DNA from: JBPYFK01 sp051984675
Lineage (GTDB): Bacteria; Actinomycetota; Actinomycetes; Mycobacteriales; Pseudonocardiaceae
Reading direction: 5' to 3'
DNA length: 61,293 nucleotides
Assembly (NCBI GenBank): GCA_051984675.1
Contig: JBPYFK010000011.1
Span: forward strand, 1-61,293
Of the stretch, positions 50,107 to 58,705 are shown in pieces. How positions within the stretch are numbered: the stretch's first letter is position 1; each line of letters starts with the position of its first letter. The translations under genes were made by a program, and so were the position numbers. A model generated the notes under the pieces. That model was not told the DNA's origin and made no database searches. It saw only the letters and a program-made list of their open reading frames with translations.

Positions 50107-51918
50107 TCACCGCCCGACCGCGTACCCCTGGGCCCCGCGAGCGTTCGCGGCGGCGCGCAGCACGCCGGTCGCGGGGTCTCGCGAGACGGCCGACAGGCGC
50201 CCCAGCGACCACGGGCCGGCGTCGGTCACCCGGTGGCCGCGACGGCGGAGCTCAGCGATCCGGTCCGTGCCCAGGCGGGACTCCACGACCATTTCGCCGG
50301 GCTCCCAGCTGCGCGGGTAGAACGAGGTGGGGAAAGCGCGGCTGTGCCAGGCCGGCGCGTCGATCGCCACCTGCAGATCGAGTCCACTGTGGACATGGGC
50401 CAACCAGAAGCACAGCTGCCACTGGTCCTGCTGGTCGCCGCCGGGCGTGCCGAAGGCCAGCACCGGCTCGCCGCCGGCCAGGGCCAGCGACGGGCTGAGC
50501 GTGATCCGGGGACGGCGGCCCGGGGTCAGCGAGTTCGGCAAGCCCTCGTCCAACCAGAACATCTGTGCGCGAGTGCCCAGGCAGAACCCGAGCTCCAGGA
50601 TGACCGGTGAGGACTGCAACCACCCACCGGACGGTGTCGCCGACACGATGTTGCCCCACCGGTCGACGACGTCGACGTGCACGGTGTCGCCCCGGGCCTC
50701 CCCGACCGGTGACACGGTCGGCTCGCCGGTACCCGCTGAGTCGTGCGCACTCGCGCCCCGCTCGTCGACGACGAACTCGGGAAGCTTCGGCGCACGCCCG
50801 CCCGGGCCTCCGGGGCGCAGCTCCCACGACGCCTGCGCTGCGATCAGCCCGCGCCGGCTCTCCGCGTAAGAGCGCGAGAGCAGGTCGTCGAGCACGGCCG
50901 GATCGGCGGAGTCGCCGTACCATGCCTCACGGTCCGCGAAGGCGAGCTTCGCTGCTTCGACCGCGACATGGACGGTGTCGGCTTCGGGAACACCGTCGAT
51001 GTAGTTGATCCGGTCGGCGACGCCTTCCAGCAACCGAAGTTGCTGCGCCAGCACCGGCCCCTGCGACCAGATGCCCAGCTTCGCGAGTGTCCACCCGCCT
51101 TCAAGGTCTACTGTGACCGGATCTTCGTAGGTGGCCGAGAACGTCGCCATGTCCTGTCCGTTGAGCACGCCCGCGTGGTCACGGCCCGAGCTGTCCCGCA
51201 CCGGTGTCCGGGTGAAGGTGTCCACTGTCTCGGCCACGAATCCCTGGGACCACGCACGACGGGCGGCGTCGATCTGCGCCTCTCGGCTGCCGCCAGCGGC
51301 CTCAGCCTCCGCGAGCAGCCGTTCCCAGGTGCCCGCCAGGGTGATGTTCGTGAAGCGGCTGCCCGGTCGCGGGACCTGGCCGTCCACCAGCCACAACCGC
51401 GCGGACGACGGCCAATGCTCGACGAGATGGCGGCGCACCGTCTCGACTGCGGCCGTCATCCCGCGCACCACGGGAAAGCCGTCGCGGGCATAGCCGAGGG
51501 CGTAACGCAGGACGTCGCGCAACGACTTGGTGCCGTAGTCCCGCAGGAGCAGGAGCCAGCCGTCCCAGGCACCGGGCACGGTCGCGGGGAGCAGTCCCGT
51601 TCCCGGGACCAGGTCGAGCCCGAGTTCGTCGCGGTAGTGCGTGATGGTCGCGCCGGCCGGCGCCGGTCCCTGCGCGCACAGGGCGCGCGGGCGCTGGTCC
51701 GCTGCGGACGCGAACAGCGCTGGTAACTCCCCGCCCGGACCGTTGAGGTGCGGTTCCACGACCTGCAGCACGAACCCGGCTGCGACGGCGGCGTCGAAGG
51801 CGTTGCCGCCGTCTTCGAGTACGGCCATGCCTGCGGCGGAGGCGAGCCAGTGCGTGGAGGCCACCATGCCGTGCGTTCCGGTCAGCTCTGGTCTCGTCGT
51901 GAACACGCGTCCCACCAT
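50107..51918 (-). CDS. Gamma-glutamyltransferase family protein
   Basis: A 603-residue Ntn-hydrolase. These enzymes cut themselves just before a conserved Thr, here in GDTVHVDVVDRWGNIVSATP, to give two subunits, then move or hydrolyse gamma-glutamyl groups. The small-subunit part has SGGWLQSSPVILELG and FGTPGGDQQDQW. No signal peptide is seen, in contrast to the periplasmic E. coli enzyme, so it is probably cytoplasmic. In a mycothiol organism its natural substrate may be gamma-glutamyl peptides. It converges on the EamA exporter gene across the DnaA-box region. Confidence 0.9.
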   Translation of the reverse strand: MVGRVFTTRPELTGTHGMVASTHWLASAAGMAVLEDGGNAFDAAVAAGFVLQVVEPHLNGPGGELPALFASAADQRPRALCAQGPAPAGATITHYRDELGLDLVPGTGLLPATVPGAWDGWLLLLRDYGTKSLRDVLRYALGYARDGFPVVRGMTAAVETVRRHLVEHWPSSARLWLVDGQVPRPGSRFTNITLAGTWERLLAEAEAAGGSREAQIDAARRAWSQGFVAETVDTFTRTPVRDSSGRDHAGVLNGQDMATFSATYEDPVTVDLEGGWTLAKLGIWSQGPVLAQQLRLLEGVADRINYIDGVPEADTVHVAVEAAKLAFADREAWYGDSADPAVLDDLLSRSYAESRRGLIAAQASWELRPGGPGGRAPKLPEFVVDERGASAHDSAGTGEPTVSPVGEARGDTVHVDVVDRWGNIVSATPSGGWLQSSPVILELGFCLGTRAQMFWLDEGLPNSLTPGRRPRITLSPSLALAGGEPVLAFGTPGGDQQDQWQLCFWLAHVHSGLDLQVAIDAPAWHSRAFPTSFYPRSWEPGEMVVESRLGTDRIAELRRRGHRVTDAGPWSLGRLSAVSRDPATGVLRAAANARGAQGYAVGR

Positions 51919-52030
51919 AGGGTGATCGCGTTCGGGATGACCAGCAGTGATGTTGCCCCGGGGGCGGGTTAGCCGGGCTCCACGATTGGCTTAACGTGGT
52001 CCCGAGCTCGACCGGAAGTGGGGATGGCGG

Positions 52031-52849
52031 GTGCCGATACGTCAGATGAGCGTCGCGGTGGACGGGGCGGACCTCTACTGCGAGACGCGGGGCGAAGGTC
52101 CGCCAGTCCTCATCGTCCAGGGCGGCCTGAGTGAAGCGGGCGCCACCGGGCAGCTCGCGGATGTGCTGGCGCGGCACTTCCAGGTGATCAGCTACGACCG
52201 GCGCGGCCTGTCCCGCAGCTCCGTTCCCGGTGACTGCCCGCCCATCACGATGGACCACCATGCCGACGACGCGGCCGCGCTGCTGGCCGCCGTGACAACG
52301 CGGCCCGCGCACGTGGTCGGGCCGAGCATCGGCGGGCTGATCGGCCTGCACCTGGCGGTACGGCATCCCGAACGTGTGGCGACGCTGGTGACCCACGAGC
52401 CGCCGATGGCGCCGCTGGTCGTCGATCCCGAGCGCGAGGCCGCCCTGGACAGGATCGCCGCGCTCGCACGCGACGACGTCAGGGTGGCCATCCAGGAAAT
52501 GGCCGCGCTGACCGGTGGTGACGTGGAAACGGAACCGGGGGCCGCGCCGGCACCGCCAGCCGGCGACATGGACGCGAATCTGCGGTGGTTCTTCACGCAC
52601 GACTTCCCCGCAGCTCGACAGTCCACATTGGACCCGTCGCGGATCGCGGAACTCCCGGCGTCCACGACGGTCGTCCCGACCGGCGGCACCGCCTCTCGGG
52701 GCGAATGGGAATACCGCTGTGCCCAGCGGCTTGCCCGGGAGTTGGGTCGCGAGCTGATCGAGCTGCCCGGCGGGCACAACGTGCTGGTCAGCCATCCGCG
52801 CACGACCGCGACCGAACTCAGACGCCTGTTCACGGAAGCAAGCGGATGA
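52031..52849 (+). CDS. Alpha/beta hydrolase
   Basis: A 272-residue alpha/beta-hydrolase. The nucleophile elbow is VVGPSIGGLIGLH, the oxyanion region is VLIVQGGLSEAG, and the catalytic His is in ELPGGHNVLVSHP. Substrate unknown. GTG 52031 has GGAAG at about 15 nt and GGGATGG nearer. The stop overlaps the start of the next gene (ATGA). Confidence 0.85.
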   Translation: MPIRQMSVAVDGADLYCETRGEGPPVLIVQGGLSEAGATGQLADVLARHFQVISYDRRGLSRSSVPGDCPPITMDHHADDAAALLAAVTTRPAHVVGPSIGGLIGLHLAVRHPERVATLVTHEPPMAPLVVDPEREAALDRIAALARDDVRVAIQEMAALTGGDVETEPGAAPAPPAGDMDANLRWFFTHDFPAARQSTLDPSRIAELPASTTVVPTGGTASRGEWEYRCAQRLARELGRELIELPGGHNVLVSHPRTTATELRRLFTEASG

Positions 52850-53460
52850 CGCGCGACGGCAGGGGCTGGCGGAACGACCTGCAACTGCGGAGGGGCGTGA
52901 AACAGCTGCTCCGCGAACTGGATCTGGAGACCCCACTGGACGTCCGCGTGCTCTGCGAGCGCTTGGGGCAGCACCGTGGCCGTCCCATCAGTCTCGTGCC
53001 GTACCCGTTCTTTCTCGGGATCGGATATCCAGGCGCGCGGACCGGCATCATCAAAGCGCGTCTGTGGTGCGAAGTGCGCCGGCACTACCGCCAACTACGT
53101 CCATTGTGGACGCAGCTGTACCAGCGGTTCCCGCACATCGCGCTGTTCCCGCCGGTGCCTGCCTCCCGGGAGCGGTTTCGGGTGCGCGGTATGCGGCTGC
53201 GCTACTACCGGCGAGTCATTGAGTGCCGTGACGGTCTGGTGTGCCTCAGACCGTACCTCGCTGAACCGGTCCACTCGACCGAATCACGGGCGCGCCAAGC
53301 CGAGCTTGTGCGGGACGCGCTCACGCGGGAGACGCCGGTCGACGGGGCGTCGGCGGCATCGGTGATCGCGGCCCCGGAAGCCCGCGGCATGGACGCGGAT
53401 ACGCACGAACTGCTGGCTCTGGCCCGGGAGCTGAACGCGGGCGTCAGGGTCAACCCGTAG
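52846..53460 (+). CDS. Apparent fusion remnant: regulator N-terminus joined to DUF6545
   Basis: A 204-residue protein with two parts that normally belong to neighbouring genes. Residues 1-~55 (LRRGVKQLLRELDLETPLDV, CERLGQHRGRPISLVP) resemble the start of actinobacterial 'regulator component' proteins, which continue into an ImmA/IrrE-like HExxH protease; that part is missing. Residues ~56-190 (LRPLWTQLYQRFPHIALFPP, LRYYRRVIECRDGLVCLRPY) resemble the cytoplasmic DUF6545 end of MAB_1171c putative transporters, whose membrane helices are missing. A deletion between the two genes would produce this. It is coupled to the hydrolase by ATGA and still has good codon bias. Family matching is from memory of the patterns. 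Confidence 0.6.
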   Translation: MTRDGRGWRNDLQLRRGVKQLLRELDLETPLDVRVLCERLGQHRGRPISLVPYPFFLGIGYPGARTGIIKARLWCEVRRHYRQLRPLWTQLYQRFPHIALFPPVPASRERFRVRGMRLRYYRRVIECRDGLVCLRPYLAEPVHSTESRARQAELVRDALTRETPVDGASAASVIAAPEARGMDADTHELLALARELNAGVRVNP

Positions 53461-53548
53461 TCAGACTTCGGGAGCTCACCGAAGGGTTCGGGGCGGAAGG
53501 AGCGTTCGTCGAGATCGCCGCCGACGCCGAGCTGACCTTGCGGCTAGC

Positions 53549-54871
53549 TCACGCGACGGCGCAGCGGCCGACGCCGCTCCAGACGAACCCCGCTCGGCGC
53601 AGCGCGTCCGGGTCGAGGTGGTTGCGGGTGTCGACCACGACCGGCTCGTCCATCGCCGACGCCAGCCGCGCCCAGTCCAGCGTGCGGAACTGCTGCCACT
53701 CGGTCAGCAACACCAACCCGGCCGCGCCCTTAGCCGCCTGATAGGGATCATCGACCAAGGTGATCCCCGCGTCCGGCACGACACCTTCGAGTGCCAGTTC
53801 GCCGGACAGCCCGGGGTCGTACGCGGTCAGCTCCGCGCCCTCCTCGGCCAGCAGCCGCGCCACCGCCACCGCCGGTGAGTCCCGCAGATCGTCGGTACCG
53901 GCCTTGAACGTCAGCCCCAGCAACCCGAGCCGGACCCCATGCAGCGACCGCTGCTCGCCGATCCCGCACGCGACGGCGACCTTCTCCACCATCCGCTGGC
54001 GCTGCCGCGTGTTGCCCGCGATCGCGGCGTGGAGCAGGGAGAAGTCGAAATCCACCGAGTCCGCCACCCGCATCAGCGCCTGGGTGTCCTTCGGCAGGCA
54101 CGAACCTCCCCAACCCGGGCCCGGCTGCAGGAACGACTGCCCGATCCGCCGGTCGTAGCCCATGCCTTCGGTGACGTCGGTGATGTTCGCACCGAGCCGT
54201 TCGCACAGCTCCGCGACCGCGTTCACGTACGACAATTTGGTGGCCAGGAAGCAGTTCGCCGCGTACTTGACCATTTCCGCGCTCGCCGCGTCCGTCAGCA
54301 CCGTCGGAGCACCCAGCCGGGCGTAGAGCGAAGCCACCCGTTCCGCCGCGTCCTGGGCATCCGACCCGACCACGATCCGGTCCGGGTTGAGGAAGTCGTG
54401 CACCGCGGAGCCTTCGCGCAGGAACTCCGGGTTGCTGACGACCGCGACATCCGGGCGGTTGACGATCTCGGCGATCCGCGCGGACGTTCCCACCGGCACC
54501 GTGGACTTCGTGACCAGCACGCACCCGTGCGGCAACCGGTCGCGGGCTTCCCGGCTGACGGCCTCCACCGCCGCCAGATCCGCCGCGCCGCCGGCGCCCA
54601 TCGGCGTGGGCACGCAGAGGAACACGACCTCGGCGTCACGCACCGCGTCGCCCGAGCCGACCGCGAACTCCAGCCGTCCGGCGGCGATCCCTTCCCGTAC
54701 CAGCTCTTCCAAGCCCGGTTCGAGGATGTCGACCTCACCGCGTTCGAGCCGCCGCACCTTGTCGGCGTCGATATCCGCGCACACCACGCGGTGGCCGAGC
54801 GAAGCCAGGCATGCGCCAGTCGTCAATCCGACATATCCGGTTCCGACAACGACAATGCGACGGGCGAACAC
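53549..54871 (-). CDS. UDP-glucose 6-dehydrogenase
   Basis: Oxidises UDP-glucose to UDP-glucuronate with two NAD+. The 440-residue enzyme has the N-terminal Rossmann motif VVVGTGYVGLTTGACLA, the substrate-binding LATKLSYVNAVAEL, and the catalytic Cys in GWGGSCLPKDT. Product is used for envelope glycans. The GTG at 54871 is chosen to match the family N-terminus, with GAGGTGG upstream. No sugar-transferase genes sit next to it. Confidence 0.93.
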   Translation of the reverse strand: MFARRIVVVGTGYVGLTTGACLASLGHRVVCADIDADKVRRLERGEVDILEPGLEELVREGIAAGRLEFAVGSGDAVRDAEVVFLCVPTPMGAGGAADLAAVEAVSREARDRLPHGCVLVTKSTVPVGTSARIAEIVNRPDVAVVSNPEFLREGSAVHDFLNPDRIVVGSDAQDAAERVASLYARLGAPTVLTDAASAEMVKYAANCFLATKLSYVNAVAELCERLGANITDVTEGMGYDRRIGQSFLQPGPGWGGSCLPKDTQALMRVADSVDFDFSLLHAAIAGNTRQRQRMVEKVAVACGIGEQRSLHGVRLGLLGLTFKAGTDDLRDSPAVAVARLLAEEGAELTAYDPGLSGELALEGVVPDAGITLVDDPYQAAKGAAGLVLLTEWQQFRTLDWARLASAMDEPVVVDTRNHLDPDALRRAGFVWSGVGRCAVA

Positions 54872-55037
54872 AACGCACCACCTCGACTGGACGGGAAATG
54901 CCAGGTCAAGAGCTTTTCCCAGGCATAGTTGCACAGCGAGGCACGCAGGTCTGTGCTCGTCAGAAGCAATTCACGACGTATTCAGTTGCCGGATCACCGA
55001 TATGACTTCGCGGTAAACCGGATCTAGGCTCGCAGGC

Positions 55038-56000
55038 GTGGAACAGCGACGTCTGGGCGAATCCGGCCTCGCGGTCAGCGTGGTCGGGCTCGGCTGCAAC
55101 AACCTCGGCCGCCCGGGAACACCGACCGAGTCGCTCGCCGGCACCCGTGCCGTGGTCGACAAAGCGCTGGAGTCGGGTATCACCTTCTTCGACGTGGCCG
55201 ACGTCTACGGCGCACCGCGCGGGCGCAGCGAGGAGCTGCTCGGCCAGGCGCTGTCCGGGCGCCGGGAGCACGCCGTGATCGCCACCAAGTTCGGTATGGA
55301 CATGCAGGGCTCCAGCGGCCCGGACTTCGCCGCACGCGGCTCGCGCCGCTACGTCCGCCGCGCGGTGGAGGATTCGCTGCGCCGGTTGGGCACGGACTGG
55401 ATCGACCTCTACCAGCTGCACCGGCCAGACCCGATGACACCGCTGGAGGAGACCCTGTCCGTGCTCGACGACCTGGTGCACGAAGGCAAGGTCCGCTACA
55501 TCGGCCACTGCAACCTCGCGGGGTGGCAGATCGCGGACGCGGCCTGGACCGCGCGTTCGGGAAGCTTCACCGCGCCGGTGTCCGCGCAGAACCACTACTC
55601 ACTGCTGGAACGCGAGGCCGAGCGCGAGGTGGTCCCGGCCTGCCAGCGCTTCGGCGCGGGACTGCTCCCGTACTTCCCGCTGGCCAACGGGTTGCTCACC
55701 GGCAAGTACCGGAAAGGCCAGCAACCGCCGCCCGGCAGCCGCCTTTCCAGCCGGGAACGGGTGCTTGCCGAGGCACCGTGGGACCGCATCGAGCAGTTGC
55801 GCTCGTTCGCGCAGCAACGCGGGGTTCCGATGACGGCGGTGGCGGTCGGGTGGCTGATCGCGCAGCGGCCGGTCGGCTCGGTGATCGCCGGCGGGACCAC
55901 ACCGGACCAGGTCGCGGCGAACGCCGCCGCCGGCAGGTGGCGACCCAGCACGGAGGATCTGCGCGCGATCGACGCGATCTGCCCGCCCGGCGGCCGGTGA
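55038..56000 (+). CDS. Aldo/keto reductase
   Basis: A 320-residue NADPH-dependent TIM-barrel oxidoreductase. Tyr of the tetrad is in FDVADVYGAPRGRSEELLG, Lys in AVIATKFGMD, and His in DLYQLHRPDPMTPLEE. It is closest in pattern to the YghZ/KchB-type group. TAGGCT (55025-55030) lies 7 nt before the GTG, suggesting a leaderless mRNA. Substrate unknown. Confidence 0.92.
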   Translation: MEQRRLGESGLAVSVVGLGCNNLGRPGTPTESLAGTRAVVDKALESGITFFDVADVYGAPRGRSEELLGQALSGRREHAVIATKFGMDMQGSSGPDFAARGSRRYVRRAVEDSLRRLGTDWIDLYQLHRPDPMTPLEETLSVLDDLVHEGKVRYIGHCNLAGWQIADAAWTARSGSFTAPVSAQNHYSLLEREAEREVVPACQRFGAGLLPYFPLANGLLTGKYRKGQQPPPGSRLSSRERVLAEAPWDRIEQLRSFAQQRGVPMTAVAVGWLIAQRPVGSVIAGGTTPDQVAANAAAGRWRPSTEDLRAIDAICPPGGR

Positions 56001-56085
56001 TTCCGGTCACGCCCGCTCGCCGGACGCCGGTGATCTCCGGCCATACTCCAGGTGGACATCGTCGTCGACCCGGCAAGGAGTGCAG

Positions 56086-56844
56086 ATGCAGATCACGGAC
56101 ACCGCCGCGATCGTGACCGGTGGGGCTTCCGGTCTGGGGGCGGCCACGGCGAAGGCGTTGGCCGCACGCGGAGCGCGCGTGTTCGCACTGGACCTGCCGG
56201 ACGCGGTTTCCCAAGCGCCGGTCGTCGACGGCGTCACGTACACGGCGGCGGACGTGACCAACGCCGACCAGGTGCGAACCGCGGTCGACCAGGCGACCGG
56301 CGCCGGGGTGCCGTTGCGGATCGTGGTCAACTGCGCGGGGATCGGGCCGTCCGCACGGGTCGTCGGTCGCGAGGGTCCGCACGACTTCGACCTGTTCCGC
56401 AAGGTCATCGAGATCAACCTGGTCGGCACCTTCAACGTGCTGCGGCTGGCCGCCGAGGCAATCGGCCAGACCGAACCGGACGCGGACGGCCAGCGCGGTG
56501 TCGTCGTCAACACCGCGTCCGTGGCCGCCTACGACGGGCAGATCGGCCAGGCCGCCTACGCTGCGTCGAAAGGGGGCGTCGCGAGCCTGACGCTGCCGGC
56601 CGCGCGGGACCTCTCCTCTCGTGGCATCCGGGTGATGACGATCGCGCCCGGCATCGTGGACACGCCGATGCTGGCCACCGTGCAGGAGGATTACCGGGCC
56701 GCGCTCGCGGAGAACGTGCCGTTCCCGAAGCGCCTGGGCGTGCCGGACGACTACGCGAAGCTCGCGGTCAACATCATCGAGCACGACTACCTCAACGGCG
56801 AGGTCATCCGCATGGACGGCGCCCTGCGCATGCCTCCGCGCTGA
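56086..56844 (+). CDS. SDR oxidoreductase, HSD17B10-like
   Basis: A 252-residue short-chain dehydrogenase. The NAD-binding motif is TGGASGLGAATAKAL, the Asp after beta-2 (ALDLPD) favours NAD(H), NCAGIG follows, and the catalytic Tyr/Lys are in AAYAASKGG. The pattern matches 3-hydroxyacyl-CoA dehydrogenase type II, a role in fatty-acid or isoleucine oxidation. AAGGAG is placed 5 nt before ATG 56086. Confidence 0.92.
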   Translation: MQITDTAAIVTGGASGLGAATAKALAARGARVFALDLPDAVSQAPVVDGVTYTAADVTNADQVRTAVDQATGAGVPLRIVVNCAGIGPSARVVGREGPHDFDLFRKVIEINLVGTFNVLRLAAEAIGQTEPDADGQRGVVVNTASVAAYDGQIGQAAYAASKGGVASLTLPAARDLSSRGIRVMTIAPGIVDTPMLATVQEDYRAALAENVPFPKRLGVPDDYAKLAVNIIEHDYLNGEVIRMDGALRMPPR

Positions 56845-56854
56845 GGCGGCTACC

Positions 56855-56903
56855 GGGTTGGGTGGTTACAGGGCTGGGTGGTTACAGGGCTGGGGAGACT
56901 ACA
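56855..56903. repeat. Three 16-17-bp tandem repeats
   Basis: GGGTTGGGTGGTTACA (56855-56870), GGGCTGGGTGGTTACA (56871-56886) and the variant GGGCTGGGGAGACTACA (56887-56903). The last overlaps the 3' end of the TM0106-type gene, between convergent genes. Confidence 0.8.
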
Positions 56904-58536
56904 GGTCCGCCGCGTACGGGACGTCGTTGACGGCGGCCGAGTCCATCCAGCGGCGGATCGCGAAGGTGGCCTGGACGTCGTCCTCGTTGTACGCCAGAAG
57001 GCGGCGGCGCTGGACGAAGTCCGGCCGCTGGCCGTGCAACCCGACCGCGTCCCGGTACCAGCGCATGGAGTTCTCGCCACTGGCCTGCGGATCACGCCAC
57101 AGGAAACCAGCCGACGGCGCGATCACCTTCAGCCCCTTGCCGTGCGGGGACAGGAACTGGTCCCGGACCTGCGCGAACAGGTCCACCCACTGGTCGGAAC
57201 CGATGAACGCGCGGATCTCGCCCACCGTCGGGATGCCCGGCATGCCCGCGAACCGTTCCGCGGAGCGCAGCAGCCAGCGGTTCTCCGCCATCTCGTTGTA
57301 GCAGTACGCGCGGAAGCTCAGGCCGCGCTCGCGTGCGGTTCGGCGGACCGTCGTGAACCAGGACCAGAACGCGGCGAACGACCTGGCCTCCTCGTCGGAG
57401 GGCAACGGGTCCCAGGTGACGAACGGGTGGTATCCGGGACGCACGCCGATGTCCACACCGGACAACCAGCAACCCCACAGGTACGCCCCGGAGTCGCCGA
57501 AGCTCTCCATGTCGACGTCGAGTTCCACGTCGGCTCGGGGCACCGTGACCCGCCCGACCCGGCGCACCAGCGGCACGTCCCGCAACCACGCCTTCGCCAT
57601 CAGCACCGCGTCGTCGACCGTGGTCCCCATCAGCGTCAGGGATTGCCCGACCTCCGGGGACATCCTCGCCAGATCGTCCACAGTGGATGCGCCGGCGGAG
57701 CGGAGCACGGTCGCGTCCTCACCGCGCACGACCAGGCTGACGTCCCGGGAGGCGTGCAACGTCGCCTCGCAGGTCGGCCACCACTGGCAACCCCGACACT
57801 CCAGGACCCGGGACGGCTGCGCCAGCGGTTCCTCACCGGCAGCGGCGGCTGACGCCACGCCGAGCCGGTCGGCGAACCGGGCATCGTACTCCGCCAGCGC
57901 GGTCCGACCTCCCGGCCAGGTGGGGGCTTCCAGGTCGTGCCACAGCACCGCGTCCGCGTCCAGCCCGATCACCCCGCCGTACAGCCGGCCGGAGGTGCTC
58001 ATCTCGGACGCCTGCAGGAGCCGTACGGCGTGTGCCAGCCGCAACTGGTCGCGCGGCTGCGACCGGACCTTGCGGTGTGGATCCTCACCCGCCTTGTCTG
58101 GCCAGGGGTGGCCCAGCGGCGACGTGCGGGCTCCGCGCCCCGGATCGGTGATCTTGTGCCGCACGACCAGGATCGGCAGGTAGCCGTCGCCAGTACGGAC
58201 CAGCAGGTCGATGCCGCCCCGCCGGCCGGCGGTCGGGTCCGAGGGCAGCTGTGCCCCGGCGACGAACCGCGCGCCCGCGCGCATCGCCGCGAGGGTGGCG
58301 CGCTGCCGTTCGGCCGCGCTGGCGTCCGCCGGGACCTCGGTCCAGCCGTCCCCGAGCAGCCCGGCCAGATGCCTCGCGACCTTCCTGCGGTGCAGCGCCG
58401 CGTCGGCGATGCGCTGCTCAACGCCGGGGTCCATCGGGGACTTCGGTGCGTCCCGCATCGCTGGATCGTGTTCCAGGTGAACGCGACGGCGACAGCGAGT
58501 CACGACGCTGGCGTCGAGCAGCACCTGTGAATCCAC
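56899..58536 (-). CDS. TM0106-family RecB-like nuclease
   Basis: A 545-residue predicted nuclease. The N-terminal half is a RecB/Cas4-like domain (GIDLLVRTGDGYLPILVVRH, then Cys cluster CRGCQWWPTCEATLHA that could hold an iron-sulfur cluster), followed by an HhH-like segment (AGASTVDDLARMSPE). The C-terminal half is an RNase-H-like 3'-5' exonuclease with ELDVDMES and a final NEDDVQATFAI. These proteins occur widely in actinobacteria, probably in DNA repair; no CRISPR genes are nearby. ATG or alternative start at 58536. Confidence 0.88.
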   Translation of the reverse strand: MDSQVLLDASVVTRCRRRVHLEHDPAMRDAPKSPMDPGVEQRIADAALHRRKVARHLAGLLGDGWTEVPADASAAERQRATLAAMRAGARFVAGAQLPSDPTAGRRGGIDLLVRTGDGYLPILVVRHKITDPGRGARTSPLGHPWPDKAGEDPHRKVRSQPRDQLRLAHAVRLLQASEMSTSGRLYGGVIGLDADAVLWHDLEAPTWPGGRTALAEYDARFADRLGVASAAAAGEEPLAQPSRVLECRGCQWWPTCEATLHASRDVSLVVRGEDATVLRSAGASTVDDLARMSPEVGQSLTLMGTTVDDAVLMAKAWLRDVPLVRRVGRVTVPRADVELDVDMESFGDSGAYLWGCWLSGVDIGVRPGYHPFVTWDPLPSDEEARSFAAFWSWFTTVRRTARERGLSFRAYCYNEMAENRWLLRSAERFAGMPGIPTVGEIRAFIGSDQWVDLFAQVRDQFLSPHGKGLKVIAPSAGFLWRDPQASGENSMRWYRDAVGLHGQRPDFVQRRRLLAYNEDDVQATFAIRRWMDSAAVNDVPYAADL

Positions 58537-58705
58537 GCTACGCAGGGTATGACGTCACCCGGACAATCGCGCCCATCGTCCCGGTGACATGGAACACGCG
58601 GAACGTGCACACGCCCCGCTCGCGAACTCGTGACCTGCGCCGAACCGACGTAGAATGATCGCCACGCGGCGACGGGGAGATGCCGACCTCGGGGGGTTGA
58701 CGGCG

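Noticed and set aside
719..57688. GTCCACADTGGAC copies as DnaA boxes
   Set aside because: The GTCCACA core fits, but most copies lack the TT before it and they extend into a conserved TGGAC that DnaA boxes do not have.
56899..58536. TM0106-type nuclease as part of a CRISPR-Cas system
   Set aside because: No repeats, cas genes or other defence genes nearby; the family is widespread without CRISPR.
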